Source: CAYSJU01 sp964431495 (GTDB lineage: Bacteria > Omnitrophota > Gorgyraeia > Tantalellales > Tantalellaceae). From it: DNA of 12,991 nt. Shown one piece after another: positions 12,989 through 12,991 of this stretch (position 1 is the stretch's first letter; each line of letters begins with the position of its first letter). The translations under genes and the position numbers were made by a program. The DNA is taken from positions 1 to 12,991 of the forward strand of contig CAYSJU010000036.1 of assembly GCA_964431495.1 (NCBI GenBank), given 5' to 3'. Under the pieces are notes generated by a model that searched no databases, had not been told where the DNA came from, and saw nothing but the letters and a program-made list of their open reading frames with translations.

Positions 12989-12991
12989 CGG
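12931..12991. repeat. Heptad-repeat array F (cut by window end)
   Basis: From 12931 the sequence reads as 7-bp words in one frame (AAGGGTC twice, then degenerate words, then AGAGCAT/AGCGCAT/GGGGCAT types) to the end of the window. Order GGGTCAA then GCATGG-type is the same as in array E. It overlaps the last 18 codons and the stop of the TMTC-like gene. Confidence 0.8.

Noticed and set aside
1..12991. tRNA or rRNA genes, transposases, phage genes or defence systems
   Set aside because: None seen on either strand; all protein-coding space is taken by housekeeping and envelope genes.

Overview
This window looks like a chromosomal piece of an uncultivated, diderm, LPS-making bacterium. It has a complete Kdo route (kdsD, kdsA, kdsB, kdsC), a heptose kinase, a lipid A acyltransferase and an Lpt export component. 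Genes are tightly packed and translationally coupled, with ATGA/GTGA overlaps and several GTG/TTG starts. Gene content and the style of the intergenic repeats remind me of Omnitrophota (OP3), but that placement is inference and no marker gene here settles it.

Layout. From about 10147 down to 79 every gene is on the minus strand. In transcription order these are pyk (pyruvate kinase lacking its C-terminal domain), trxA, then a long envelope run: rfaE1 (heptose-7-phosphate kinase), kdsB, kdsA, kdsD, a repeat-filled gap of about 340 bp, kdsC, queD, queC, queE, queF, an LpxL/HtrB-type acyltransferase and an LptC protein with an LptA-like C-terminal domain. The queuosine precursor genes (queDCEF) sit inside the Kdo/lipid A/Lpt run. 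On the plus strand from 10572 a GT2 glycosyltransferase is followed by a membrane GT-C/TMTC-like protein with C-terminal TPRs, probably making and transferring a lipid-linked sugar.

How they work together. KdsD, KdsA, KdsC and KdsB convert ribulose-5-phosphate to CMP-Kdo. RfaE1 would feed ADP-heptose synthesis, the acyltransferase finishes lipid A, and LptC(-A) bridges the periplasm for LPS export. QueD, QueE, QueC and QueF make preQ1 for tRNA modification.

Most unusual content. Nearly all larger intergenic gaps are filled by mosaic tandem repeats whose unit is always 7 bp. The word changes along an array (GCTGTCA-, GGGTCAA-, GCATGGC-, GTGGACT-, CATAGGC-, CAATACT-type words), yet the 7-bp register holds across word changes for up to 147 bp, and word order is largely conserved between arrays. 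Arrays start at, or supply, the stop codon of the neighbouring gene in five of five cases. In pyk the array coincides with loss of the C-terminal domain, and in the TMTC-like gene it encodes the last 18 residues. Array edges also lie at two extended -10 promoters. Two arrays carry a near-identical palindromic insert in opposite orientation. I regard this heptad-repeat system as the main candidate for something undescribed.
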